A stretch of DNA of 64,000 nucleotides from Rotaria socialis (lineage: Eukaryota; Rotifera; Eurotatoria; Philodinida; Philodinidae), in assembly GCA_905331475.1 (NCBI GenBank), contig CAJNYU010002006.1, forward strand, positions 62,001-126,000, given 5' to 3'. Below are positions 33,252 through 43,552 of this stretch, piece after piece (the stretch's first letter is position 1; the number at the start of each line of letters is the position of its first letter). The notes below the pieces were generated by a model, which ran no database searches, was not told the DNA's origin, and worked only from the letters and a program-made list of their open reading frames with translations. The position numbers were made by a program, and so were the translations under genes.

Positions 33252-35450
33252 TCATTGAGCTAAATGCGTAACAGAAAAGTTGACAGGTAAATAGACAGTA
33301 TCAAGAGATTTATTAAATGGCACTGGATCGGTGATATCATCGATGATAAAAACAAACGATGGCATGGTTGGCTTTTCTGCTATTTTAGAAAAGACAAGGA
33401 ATAATTATAGAAGAAGATAAAAAAAAGAAACAAAGACAGTAGTACCTTTGCGACGAGTATTTTTACTAGATGTTGTTTGTGTTGATGCTGGTGAGCTGAA
33501 ATTAATTTTAAAAATTCTTTAGAACTATTCAGTTAATAAATTTCTAAACAAAAATATTTCAATGGAAATATGCACTTAGAAAAGCTTTTTCTATTATTGT
33601 TTTTTCAAACAGCCACTAATTTCTTTTATTTTACCCACAAAAAGTGCTCGCACACATCTTGTTTATTAGTAGCAAAATTCGTGGTACACATGCTCTAATA
33701 TATTCGACTGCATATTATAACTCTCAATTGACTTCATTTGATGTATTGGCTCTACGGTTTCCAAAACATTGTTTTTGTCTCATGGGAATTTTTTACTAAA
33801 AATAAATAAATCGGCACATAGTCTTCAACAGATGCTATTAAGGAGAAAACAACATCTTAATTATTACAAATTTAGCTATGACTATCATAACTTTATTGCA
33901 TTAGAATCCAATGATAGCTGATTGCACCCAAATATATAGCATAACAAGAATAATAATTCAATAGAAAAATCTACTTTTCCTCCTAACATTCTAAATATGA
34001 TTATTCAACTTACACAGGAGCAGCAGTAGAACTAGCGAGTTTAATTGTAAATGTGTCAATATTAATGCCTACAAATTGAGCTCGACCAGTATCTGCAGCA
34101 GTTAACATAGAATCTTGAAAATGTTTTCTTTCACTGATATCTATTCGGACAAAAAAAACGGTTATAGTCGAAATATCGAAATAGAACACCAATGAACTGA
34201 CCGGTTTGATCATTTGATGCTATCTCTGGTTGCTCTTCAGATGGAGACGATCGTATAGTTCTTGGAATCAAATTAACATGATAGCCACTGGGGGAAAAAA
34301 AGAACATTACAAAACTATTTGTGTTTTGTTTTAAATTATAACATACAATGGTGTTGGCAGACTATCACTTGTTGGTTGATCAGTTTTTTGACCACACCGA
34401 AGTCGAATTAAGCGTCCACAATCAGCTTCAACTCGACTAGCATTTTCCAAAGTATTAATAATATCAACAGTGATTACTGTTGGTTCTTCAGTAAGTTCAA
34501 TTGTAGATGTTTGATTCTCATTAACGCAAAGTTGAAATGGCCAACCTACTGGATAATTATTAACTATCATACCATTTCTATATGCATAAGTTTCGCCGAT
34601 ACTATAGGTTCCTTCACCATACATCAAATCATTTTTCCAACTACCCTAAAAAAGATGATTAAATTTTGTGAATAAAACAAGACAAGAAAAACAATTACTG
34701 CATAAATAACAAATCCTTCTTGAATATCAATCAATTTACCAAAACCATGTCGTTTATCAGCAACCCAATCACCAGAGTAACGACTTCCATCAACATAGCT
34801 TTGTTCTCCGTATCCATGTCGACGATGATTATGCCAATTACCAGTATATAATTGTTTATTATGTGATAGATAACTACCTTCGCCTTCAAAATGATTAGAT
34901 TTAAAATCTCCTTCGTAACAATCATCATTTCCCATTCTAGATCGATAAAAAAAAAAGAACAAACATTCGAATAAATCTCTTTACAAATTTTAACACTAAC
35001 CTCAATCTTCCATGTCCATCCATTTCGCCTATATAAAAAAAACATATTTCATTATTAAATATAGATATAAAAACTATTTTACTACCATAGTAAAAATGAC
35101 CGGTATATGTATTACGTGTTGCGGCAAAGTAGCGTGTTCCTTGTCCTATTATTTCATTATGAGTAAATTCTCCTTGATAATACGAACCATCAGCAAATAT
35201 TAATTTGCCAAAACCTTTTATAGAAACAAGTAAATATATTTTATTAATCTTTCTTGAAATCATACCATGTTTTTTGCCTTCGTGCCATGTTCCTTCATAT
35301 CGAAAGTATGGATTGGAATATTGATAGACACCAAAACCTTAGATTATCAAGTTATCATTGATATTTATTCGAAAAAAAGTATAATTTACCTGATCTTAAG
35401 CTTCGACGTGTTTCACCACGGAATGCTCCTTTCAATTCAACTCCTACCAT
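33252..35450 (-). CDS. MORN1: MORN repeat-containing protein 1, 405 aa, 10 exons
   Basis: MORN-repeat protein, probably structural and membrane- or cytoskeleton-associated; in other eukaryotes linked to basal bodies and cilia. Minus exons: 35450-35390, 35337-35266, 35214-35086, 35028-35001, 34936-34699, 34645-34347, 34287-34202, 34140-34014, 33495-33446, 33379-33252; all phases fit. About seven MORN repeats occupy residues 20-190, e.g. FRYEGTWHEGKKHGFGKL, GSYYQGEFTHNEIIGQGTRY, YTGNWHNHRRHGYGEQSY and YSGDWVADKRHGFGKL, each with the Y-x-G-x-W/F core. The opening GFGVYQYSNPYFRYEG closely matches human MORN1. After a linker, the C-terminal MPSFVFIIDDITDPVPF parallels the human motif GEYVLMIRDVTTPPF, supporting MORN1 over other MORN proteins. 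Exon 4 is only 28 nt. Confidence 0.9.
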
Positions 35451-36160
35451 TTTAGCTCTGTCAAAGTTTGAGAGAGAGAGAAAAAATAGATGCGCTCAGC
35501 TCCCACCATGGGGATTAATTCATACCATGACAACACTACATATGATTCATAGCAAATTTAATCGTTAGAAATCATCGAAAACATAAGTTTCTAAATAATT
35601 TCAATATTTATCAAAATTTTATTTTATAATTTTTTTGTATATAAAGTGGCGCTAGATGTCACGCCGGTTTTCTTCTATTCAATTGATTTTCTCTCACTGA
35701 ATGTAAGCAAGCATACAAAGATCAACTATCATCCATGAAGATAAATCTAGTTCTGAAGTGCGAAGTATGAAGTATGAAACTAATTCTCTTTCACAACTTA
35801 TTCTTTCTGTCGTTGACCAAAACATGAGCCTTCGCTTTTCGCATATCTATTACTGCAAATTTTTTCAAAGAAAATGTCAAATACAAAAAGTAGCTATGTT
35901 TTTACTTTATTAATAAATATGAAATGCTTGAAAAATGAAAGAGAAAAACTAGAAAGCAACTGTGGAATATTAGTTATATTCTGTATTTTTATTTTCTATC
36001 TAGATAATTAGGCAGCTCAGGACGATGGATACAGTTATCCGTATTTTTGCCATAACGTTATCAAATGCGACCGTTTCCACACCGTATGTAGGCGTAAACA
36101 GTCCGATATGTTCGATCATCTTTGGCACAGTAATATGGTTACCGTAAATGATGCACTATT
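35451..36160. other. 5' flank of MORN1 and start of the repeat-rich block
   Basis: Holds a GA run near 35469-35483. From about 36020 the sequence becomes CpG-richer and palindromic (a TACGGT-type motif recurs here and at 36510-36530), which suggests the edge of another degraded repeat split by the element that follows. Confidence 0.4.
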
Positions 36161-36487
36161 CCCTAGTCAACTCTCCCTAGAAGAATCCCCAGGGAGTCCC
36201 TAGGGATTTCGTTCTTTTGCGGGGACTCCTTGGGGACTCCCCGGGAAGTTATCTGGTCAAAATCGATGAAATATCTAATTACTAATAAATTCTTTTTAAT
36301 TTTTTAAAAATTGAAGAAATTAAAAATTTTTTTTTTATTTTAAAAAATTTCTTCAATTCTCCTCAGAGAAATCCCCGGGGAGTCCCCCTTATAAAAATTC
36401 CCCAGGGACTCACGACAGGGACTCCCCAGGGATTTCGTTATTTTACGGGGACTCCCCGGGGAGTCGTTGGGGGAAAGTCGATTAGGG
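36161..36487. mobile_element. CCCTA-ended MITE with GGGGACTCCCC palindromes
   Basis: The ends are imperfect inverted repeats: CCCTAGTCAACTCTCCCTAG at the left and, reverse-complemented, CCCTAATCGACTTTCCCCCA at the right. A subterminal unit (GGGATTTCGTT then a GGGGACTCC run) occurs near each end in direct orientation (about 36201 and 36429). GC-rich palindromes contrast with the A/T-only centre at 36290-36350. Target duplication not resolved. Confidence 0.6.
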
Positions 36488-36574
36488 TTATCAATATATA
36501 CGACTGTAACCTCACTGAAGTACGGTCCGTTTTTCTGCGTCAGCTATTATTATATCGAATACAGAAATATGGAC

Positions 36575-36826
36575 GCCCAGGTCGATCAAAACGGAACTCC
36601 GTTACGGCCTGTTTACTGGAATCAGTTCTACGGACCGTATCTCTATTGTAAAATAGCCGTAAGTAGTCTTATTTTCACCGTAAACGATTTGGTATTACTG
36701 TGTTCATTAAAGACGCCTAATACGAACCGTACATTGTGAAAATACGGCTACTTACGGCTTTTTTTACAATAGAGATATGGCCGTAAAACGGATTCCAGTA
36801 AACGGACCGTGTCGTTCGGCCTGGGC
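36575..36826. mobile_element. 252-bp fold-back MITE, GCCCAGG termini
   Basis: Arms of about 100 bp (36575-36682 and 36732-36826) are inverted copies with roughly 80 percent match, sharing GTTTACTGGAATC and ATCTCTATTGTAAAA. The termini are GCCCAGGTCGA and, from the other end, GCCCAGGCCGA. The 90-codon frame across it is repeat translation. Confidence 0.7.
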
Positions 36827-36839
36827 GAAGGCGATGATA

Positions 36840-37067
36840 CTAAAGAAAAAAATGGAACATGAAAATTAAAGATACGACTGCTAGAGAGACAACTGCTTAT
36901 TGAACAGGAGGCGTGAAATGGAAATAAATAAACTGGAAATGGAAAAGGTCAAACGAATGAAAATAGTAAATGAACTATTGTCATTATCAACGAATAAACG
37001 TCTGCAAGCAACAACAGATCATCTTGATTTTAACAATAATAATTTACTTGATGAAATTCATTCGTTT
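36840..37067 (+). pseudogene. Fragment resembling the basic helical tail of a Myb/MADF-like DNA-binding protein
   Basis: A charged helical stretch (RREMEINKLEMEKVKRMKI, then VNELLSLS) follows a segment readable as LLERQLLIEQE in a neighbouring frame, so the frame is broken at least once. Such Lys/Glu/Arg tails close many Myb/SANT-like proteins, either host factors or Harbinger-type transposon partners. It is cut off at the right by the next MITE. I cannot name the parent. Confidence 0.35.
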
Positions 37068-37425
37068 TCCAGGACACTGATTCCGATAGTAAGATCCTAT
37101 CGGATTTGTGTCGGAATCTTATCGGATATAGCATGGATTTCATTAAACCTGACGAAATCCTATCGGTGTCCGGGTGTGGGACCTACAATCGGAAACCTAG
37201 TGTTGAAATCCGATACGTTCCAGTGTCGGAATTTAACAGAATCAAACATAATCATTCTACCCATGTGTTCTGTTGATACCATGTTTATTCATTGGTGATT
37301 AAGAAAATGTTTTTTTTCCGTCGTAGCCGTTAGTAGGTAGTAGGTCCGGAATCCGCTCGGATTTGGTCGGTTTGTCGGATCCCATGAGATCTGATAGTAT
37401 TCACTTTCGGATTCATTCACCTGGG
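37068..37425. mobile_element. CCAGG-ended MITE with repeated TATCGGAT-type motifs
   Basis: The left end TCCAGGACACTGATTCCGAT matches the reverse complement of the right end (CCCAGGTGAATGAATCCGAA) at about 14 of 20 positions. The interior repeats TATCGGAT/ATCCGATA several times in both orientations. Same terminal family as the elements at 36575 and 41080. Confidence 0.55.
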
Positions 37426-37689
37426 TTGATATTAAATATGTAGTAAAGAGAAATGATTATTTTAATGATGATACAACAAAATACATTCAGTCATCTTTGG
37501 ATCGTATGTTGTTATTTCCTGAAATATTTCAGCAATTTTATAATATTAAATGAACAATAAATAGTTCATTATATAGCAATATTAATTTCATATTTGAGCA
37601 ACAAAAAAGAGAAAAACTACATTATTTTTATTTACAATTGACAAGAAAAAAAAAGAAAAATGAAATATATATAAGTGATTATTGTACCA

Positions 37690-38321
37690 ATAAAGCTTTT
37701 ATTGCTTTCGATGGTTTGCCTTTTTTCTTTTTGTACCAATTTCCACATTTTTTGCTTCAGGTGGAGGTTTGAAATATTTTTATCTAAAGGATATACCAAC
37801 AATGTGTTTGCAAATATAATTTTTCATGAATGATGGACCGGTGCAGATTGCTTCTTTCCACTTTTCAGCATTGATAAGTAAACATACACACCATTTATTA
37901 AAGTAGACGGACTTGTACGTGTCAAACGAGTAAAATCTACAAGTTTCATATCGTTTTATTTCTTTATCTGGTATTGTAACTTTTTCACCAACAGACAAAT
38001 AATATATCGTTGTATCACCATTGAAAATAGATATAACGTCTTCGTTCAGCTTAACCCTACTATATGCATCAGTCCAATTGGATAATGTTATTGATGATTG
38101 GTGTTCGAAGAGTTTTGAATTGATAAGAGTAGGATTTCGTTCTTAGGGCCAATTTTATTAATAGCGTCATCTTTATTATTGCATGCGCATAATGGAATCC
38201 ATTTTTACATGATTTTTTTGTTTCTTTTAACTGCTTCAGTGTTGCTAGAGGTTTGAGTTTGCATATCAATGTCATTTTCAGAATCAGAATTATAGTGTGC
38301 TACGTGTTGCGATTCAATCAT
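37690..38321 (-). pseudogene. Decayed SWIM-zinc-finger protein, probable Mutator-like transposase remnant
   Basis: Read on the minus strand from 38321: a start MIESQHVAHYNSDSEND, a segment KWIPLCACNNKDDAINKIG, then KVTIPDKEIKRYETCRFYSF, WCVCLLINAEKWKEAICTG, PSFMKNYICKHIVG and a basic tail readable as PPPEAKNVEIGTK. The C-x-H half of a SWIM finger is intact (CKHIVG) while the expected first C-x-C is C-T-G. SWIM fingers at the C-terminus are typical of MULE transposases. It is far too short for one, has several frame breaks and stops, and lacks a DDE domain, so it looks internally deleted and dead. A host SWIM-domain pseudogene is the alternative. Confidence 0.5.
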
Positions 38322-38429
38322 TTGTATAAATGACAAATAGTATTTCATGAAGGTAAGAAAACACTTATTATTGCAAATAAGCGAATTATTATTGCCCTTT
38401 TTGTATAAATTTTATGTTCTATCTAAATT

Positions 38430-38580
38430 AGTTATTGCTCATTCTGTCTGATTATTTTTCATTCAGTATAATTATCGGTCATTTAATATATTTATTGCTA
38501 AATTTGATTATTGCTCATTTCAATTATTTTATCGCTCATTCCAATATTTTAATTGTTCAATTAATTATAAGTCATATTTA
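38430..38580 (+). repeat. Degenerate minisatellite, about 27-bp period
   Basis: The motif ATTATTGCTCATT recurs five or six times with substitutions (ATTATTTTTCATT, AATTATCGGTCATT, TTTTATCGCTCATT) at spacings near 27 bp. Confidence 0.55.
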
Positions 38581-39189
38581 AGTACACAAGATTCATATTA
38601 TTTACAAAGGAGAATTGTTTTTTTTAAACAAATCTATAACTTACACTTCTAAGGAAACAGCTTTATTCAATAGAGATTTCACTTTAATTGCTACAAATGA
38701 TCTATAAATATGATGTTCGTGATACAAATATTACAAAATTAGATTCATGTTATTCGTCCAGTTTAAATTGCATCTAAATAAACAGCTCAGATCGACTAAT
38801 CCGACGACGGATTCTATCGGATCCTAAAACATCCTACACTGAAAAAAATAAAGGTGCTGTACGGAACCTTTAAGGTTTGGTGGTACCTTATTAAACCCTT
38901 AGAGTTATGGTATGGACCTGCGAAACCTTTTGTAGGTTTAGTATTAGAAAAACTTCAGTGTGATCATTTTATAAGGTTCTGAAGTGCCAGAGGTTTCGTA
39001 CCATGCTTTTGTGAAAGCCAAAGTTGAGTCAAGTTTCGTATGAAACCCTTGCACGTTTCGTAATATACCTCTAATAGGTTCCTCCAACTGGAAAATTGAA
39101 GTACTTTTCTTTTAAGTTCGCCATCACAATCCTCCCTGATGTACGCTTATCCTTAAAACTATCAATCTCAGCTATCCAATATAGACTTT

Positions 39190-40130
39190 TCAAATTCAAT
39201 GTTTCTATGAATTTATATTTAGAGCCAATGCCATTGGTTTTTTACATGTTGTCCAACGGAACTATTTGCTAGGTAATTTCATCTTTTGAATAACAATTTT
39301 TATTTTTCTGTTTTAGATTCCCCAATTCAAACATTTATCTCAAATTACATTTAATACTCATATTGCTCTTCAAATCTTTGAGGTGAACAAATAAGACAAT
39401 TTTACTTGCAACAATTATATTTGTTTCTTCTTCTGCCATAGATTACTAGAATTTATATTTGCAGTTATATTGTTTATTGAAAGGGTTAAATTTCTTTCAA
39501 ATCATTCCATTCAACATTATGTCAGGTAATTCTACACTTAACACTATAACTATATCTTTGTTTTATATTATTAGATAAAAATACTCGGTTCAAGTTTCAT
39601 TCAACTTTCAAAAAGCTTTTTTTTCGTCCAAGTCGTCCACCTTAACAATATTTCCGATAAATCTATATTTGGGATTACTGTATATCCTTCTTTCCTCTAT
39701 TGTAAATTATTAGATAGAAATACTCTTCTCAATCTAAATGTAAATCTGAAAACGCTTTGTATCGTTCAACTTGCAGAACTGAAGAATATTTCAGGTCCCT
39801 CATCATTTTACATAATAACTTTCTTTTCTTTGTTGTAGCGTGTTATATATAAACTTTCACTTCAAGCTAAATTTAACTTCGAAAATTCTTTTCTTCTCAT
39901 AAATTACTATGCAACCGAATGGTATTTCAAGTCATTCTACATTGAACAGTATATGCGCTTTTTCATTGTTGTAGATTATTAATTGGAAATATTAACTTAT
40001 AGCTAGCCTCCACATATGTTTCTTTCATTCAGATTGCCCAACTAATCAATTTGGCAAATAATTTCAACGCGAAAACTACGATCATTTTTTTCTATTGCAA
40101 GATTATTAAACCGAAGTAATGATATCGATA
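39190..40130 (+). repeat. Tandem array of about seven diverged units, period near 132 bp
   Basis: A landmark of the form TTGT(A)GATTATTAG recurs at about 39311, 39435, 39567, 39700, 39833, 39968 and 40096, spacings 124-135. Neighbouring sub-motifs (TCATTCTACATTGAACA, then TTTCATTG) recur in register. The units are well diverged from one another, so the array is old. Confidence 0.65.
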
Positions 40131-40525
40131 TGGATGTCATATTTAAACTTTGGCTCGGTTCGGATTATTCAAGTCAATAGTCTGGTTATGGTCCAGTGTT
40201 TTTAATAGTTGGCAAGTCTGGCTAATTCATTGAAATATTTTCTATTTGTGTCTTATGTAAAGCCAATGAAGTAAGGTTGTTCATTTTGTATCCTCCTGTT
40301 ACATTTTGAACGTCTCATCGTGCCTTCCCTAGAGTGTTAATCTCTGAAGCTAAGATTAGGCAACTAGAAAGAGCACTTTGAACCCGCTTCGAACAGTAAT
40401 TCTGGGAGAGTCGACCTTAATTTGGGTGAATTTGAAATAATAGGAAGAGTTTACGATGATACTCATGCAACTCTGACGTTTTAACTTTGCCTATCGAGTT
40501 CTGTAAAGCAGAACTGCCATTATAA

Positions 40526-40838
40526 CGGCCTGTCTGACCATCGGAAAGTGTGAAATTCAAGATGAGTTGATCTGTTTACATTATCTTGAAGTAGAGTGGT
40601 AAACTAATTGAGAACAGCATTATTGACCCCGTTTATTTCTTTTCTGTGTAAGGAATATATTTGATATTATGAGTTTTTGGAGTTTGATGATCGATGTAAA
40701 GATTTTTGACGCAAGAAAACGATAACTTGGGTCAATAATGCTGCTCTCAACCAAACTCCTATTCTACTTCAGTATAATGTAAAAGGCAAAACATATTTGA
40801 ATTTCATATTTTCCGGTGACTTAGTACGCCCGCTTGAT
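40526..40838. repeat. Internal fold-back, about 105-bp arms
   Basis: Left arm near 40526-40630 and right arm near 40733-40838 share, in opposite orientation, GAAATTCAA, TTACATTAT, TGAAGTAGA and AGCAGCATTATTGACCC-type blocks. It lies inside the 2.2-kb TIR element, either as part of it or as a nested insertion. Confidence 0.6.
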
Positions 40839-41079
40839 GTCAACTCTATTATTAAATTGGTATTGCGGAACTTAATCTGCGAAACCTAATTTTAAGTTTG
40901 TCTATTGGAATAAGTTTCATACTAAACCAGTTTTGTACGATACTTAAAAAGGTTTAGAATTCGTTTCAAAATTCGGAACCTTTTTAAGTTCGGTACCGTA
41001 CCTTTTTTGTTTTCAGTGTAGGTTAACAAGTTTCTTAAAGATGTTCGCCCTATTTAAGAAAATGTAACAAATAAGTATA

Positions 41080-41628
41080 CCCAGGTCGAACATTCCGATC
41101 ATCGGATCCCGTAGGATACGCAGGAAATATGCGGGAAAGCCACCATATCCTGCAGAAAGACACGAGAAATCGATGGAACATAAAAGCAGTATTCCGGTAA
41201 AAAATACGGCCGGATTTTTCCGGCAGATTCCTACTACGTTCCGGCGCTTTCCGGCAGAGATTGATCGAAAATCACCGGAAAAAATCCGAAAAATTCCCAA
41301 CTGGAATACTGCTTCCACAAAATGAACGGAACTACCCGGTTGTGCCGATATTGATGGCACGCTTCGATGACTCTCCTTCCTCATTCTTCTGTTCTCTTTC
41401 CATTGTTCTAATATATATATCTCTCTCTCTCCTATATATACTTGTGTTATGTATGAAGTTGTTACACTTTGGATATGTGAAGAAGTGAATAAACATCATT
41501 ACCGTGAGTGGCGGTAAGCTACTCCACCTCTGTACAATTTGTCTCAATAAATCAACCAATAAGGGCCATATTTATCGTTACACCGGAACCAGCCGTTTCC
41601 AGGCCGAACTCTTCGACTTCAACCTGGG
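41080..41628. mobile_element. 549-bp CCCAGGT-ended repeat with nested palindrome
   Basis: The left terminus CCCAGGTCGAACATTCC and the reverse complement of the right terminus CCCAGGTTGAAGTCGAA agree in the outer block, and CCAGGCCGAAC recurs inside the right end, as in the element at 36575. A palindromic inner unit (41187-41312, ends AGCAGTATTCC) is rich in CCGGATTTTTCCGG. No clear target duplication. Confidence 0.55.
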
Positions 41629-42859
41629 ACTGAGAACGAATAAATTGTATGTACTTTTCATCACGTGAAAGAAATTATTTTAAATTAGAAATGTGTTATC
41701 TGAGAATTCAAAAAAAGAAACAAAACTCATCAGCAAATAATCAATTCTTAACGTGTGTTGAACAATAAAAATGTAAAGATTTCTTTGCATGATGGTAATT
41801 TGGACGCCAAATAAAACAGAAAGAATATCTTCACTGAATCGAGTCATTACATGTAATGCTACCATAATGATCCTTGTCAATGGATCGGGCGCAAGTAGCG
41901 GCATCTATATGATTTTTAATTAGCACATACAAAATCCTTTAGCACTGTTCTTAATTAGTGTTTTTTAATCGAGAATAAATTAAAATCTTATTTCAGAGTA
42001 AGTGTGTATGTACTGAGTATATCTCAGAAACAAATGTATGACACCTAGCCAATCCGTTACACCAGACCACAGCCTCAACAAAAATTCCTATGTTGATTGC
42101 GTGATCAAACGACACGTTACATTAGTAGAATACTTTAAAAACAAGCAGAAACGTTTTTCTTATTCAAATAAAACATATATAAGTTTTCACAGGTGTTTTT
42201 CGTCATTTATCGAAAGATATCACGTCATAATTCATACTCCATCACTTTCTACGTTTCCGTTAAGTATTCAGTACACAACGAAATAAATCCACAGGTATTA
42301 AAGCACACATTAAAACAAAGAAGAAACTACCATGAAATTGATATCGCGATACAGCAGATTTGGTGAAAATAAAAGCAGCATTTTTCGTCTTAAATAACGT
42401 TTTGATATTTTAGAAAATATTCAGATACCTATTATAGTTCCTTCTTTGTATGTTCTCTTTTGTTTGATAAGAGCGCAAATATAATAACTTCTTCTAAGGT
42501 ATAGAACAAACATATTTTTTCTCACACATGTGATAGTTGTTAGCGTGTACTTTATTCTATATGAAAATCAAGGTTTGTGTTCTGTATGACAACGTGAAAT
42601 TTCTTCTTTATCAGCGTTGTACAAATCAAAAATCTGCAAAAAAGCTACAGAGTGTTTGGATGTTTTTTCCCCCGCTACCTTAAGATTTCAGTTAGTGTCT
42701 TAACAACGTAGACAGGACGGCATCATATGTAATTTAAAAGTTTTAAACTCATATGTAGCTAAAAACATTCAACTAGTAATCTTGGCTTAACTGAAACAAA
42801 GGCGCAAACTCAATAATGAGTTTAAGTTCAAAAGTTTCAAGTCATTATTGGTTCTTTCG
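41629..42859. other. Non-coding interval
   Basis: AT-rich, no supported gene. Frames at 41680 (minus) and 42038 (plus) have no domain, splice context or conserved composition. Confidence 0.45.
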
Positions 42860-43041
42860 CAGGGACGGCGCGAAGTAATAAAAGTATAGAAGGGTTACTT
42901 GAAAACGGGAGGTTTTTTTCAAAAATCGGAGAAAATCAATAAAAATCTCTTCTATTTTCTTCAAATCGGAGTAAAATTGAAACAAAAATTTCCAAAGTTG
43001 GGGGACCCCCCCCGCCNCCCCCCCCGTTCGCGCCATCCCTG
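42860..43041. mobile_element. 182-bp hAT-type MITE
   Basis: The terminal inverted repeats are CAGGGACGGCGCGAA at the left and, reverse-complemented, CAGGGATGGCGCGAA at the right (14 of 15). They are flanked by an 8-bp near-duplication, TTCTTTCG (42852-42859) and TTCATTCG (43042-43049). CAGGG ends and 8-bp duplications are hallmarks of the hAT superfamily. The interior includes a poly-C tract broken by an N at 43017. Confidence 0.8.
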
Positions 43042-43049
43042 TTCATTCG

Positions 43050-43552
43050 TTTCAACGCTATCTAAGAAATTGGTAATTGCGTGCGAAAGTTGCTCGTATT
43101 TCTTTTTGCTGTATATAATTACAAACTAATGAATTCGTAGATAGTATTTCATTTCAAACAAATCCGATATCCCCTAGAGATATATTCAATCGTTTTTATA
43201 CTTTTGAATAAATAGATTATGTTTGCAACATGTTCGATTAATTAATACCAGATACATATGTCTTTCCATTGTGTATTGAATAGTAGTTCTTTTCTTTTCT
43301 ATTTATTGTATTCACTAAAATAAATGAGCCATCTGTCTACCAACAAATCGATGAGTAAGATAAAGGCATTATTCATCGTATTGAACTTCGTCTATTCGTT
43401 GTCTAACATGCGCAATACCTTTCTTTTCATTATCTTTGCATGACAGAAAGAAAAAATTACGTTTGAAATTTGATAACAAATAATATTATAACATATAGTC
43501 TACATTTTTTTTTGTTTTTGTTTTATTTTACTGTTTGTTGCATATTAAATTC
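43050..43552. other. 5' flank of SGPP
   Basis: No exon seen. A TATAG acceptor-like site at about 43498 and long T tracts precede the ATG at 43553. Confidence 0.4.

Larger units (their letters stand above)
38837..41018. mobile_element. 2.18-kb non-coding TIR element (CACTG ends, TA flanks) with internal satellite and fold-back
   Basis: The left end CACTGAAAAAAATAAAGGTG mirrors the right end (reverse complement CACTGAAAACAAAAAAGGTA), each flanked by TA (38835-38836, 41019-41020). Subterminal regions of about 250 bp at each side are packed with GGTTT/AAACC and AACCTT motifs in both orientations, as expected for transposase-binding arrays. The middle holds a tandem array of about 132-bp units (39190-40130) and a fold-back of about 105-bp arms (40526-40630 with 40733-40838). 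No open frame of note. The TA flanks suggest Tc1/mariner-type mobilisation; CACTG ends could also suit CACTA/Chapaev families. Confidence 0.7.

Noticed and set aside
36467-37298. Plus frames of 90 and 132 codons
   Set aside because: Both run through MITE sequence. Only the short charged helical segment at 36900-37060 looks protein-derived, and it is broken.
39190-40130. Tandem array considered as a CRISPR-like or centromeric repeat
   Set aside because: Units are diverged, contiguous and without conserved-repeat/unique-spacer structure, in a eukaryotic genome; only about seven units, so not a centromere array.
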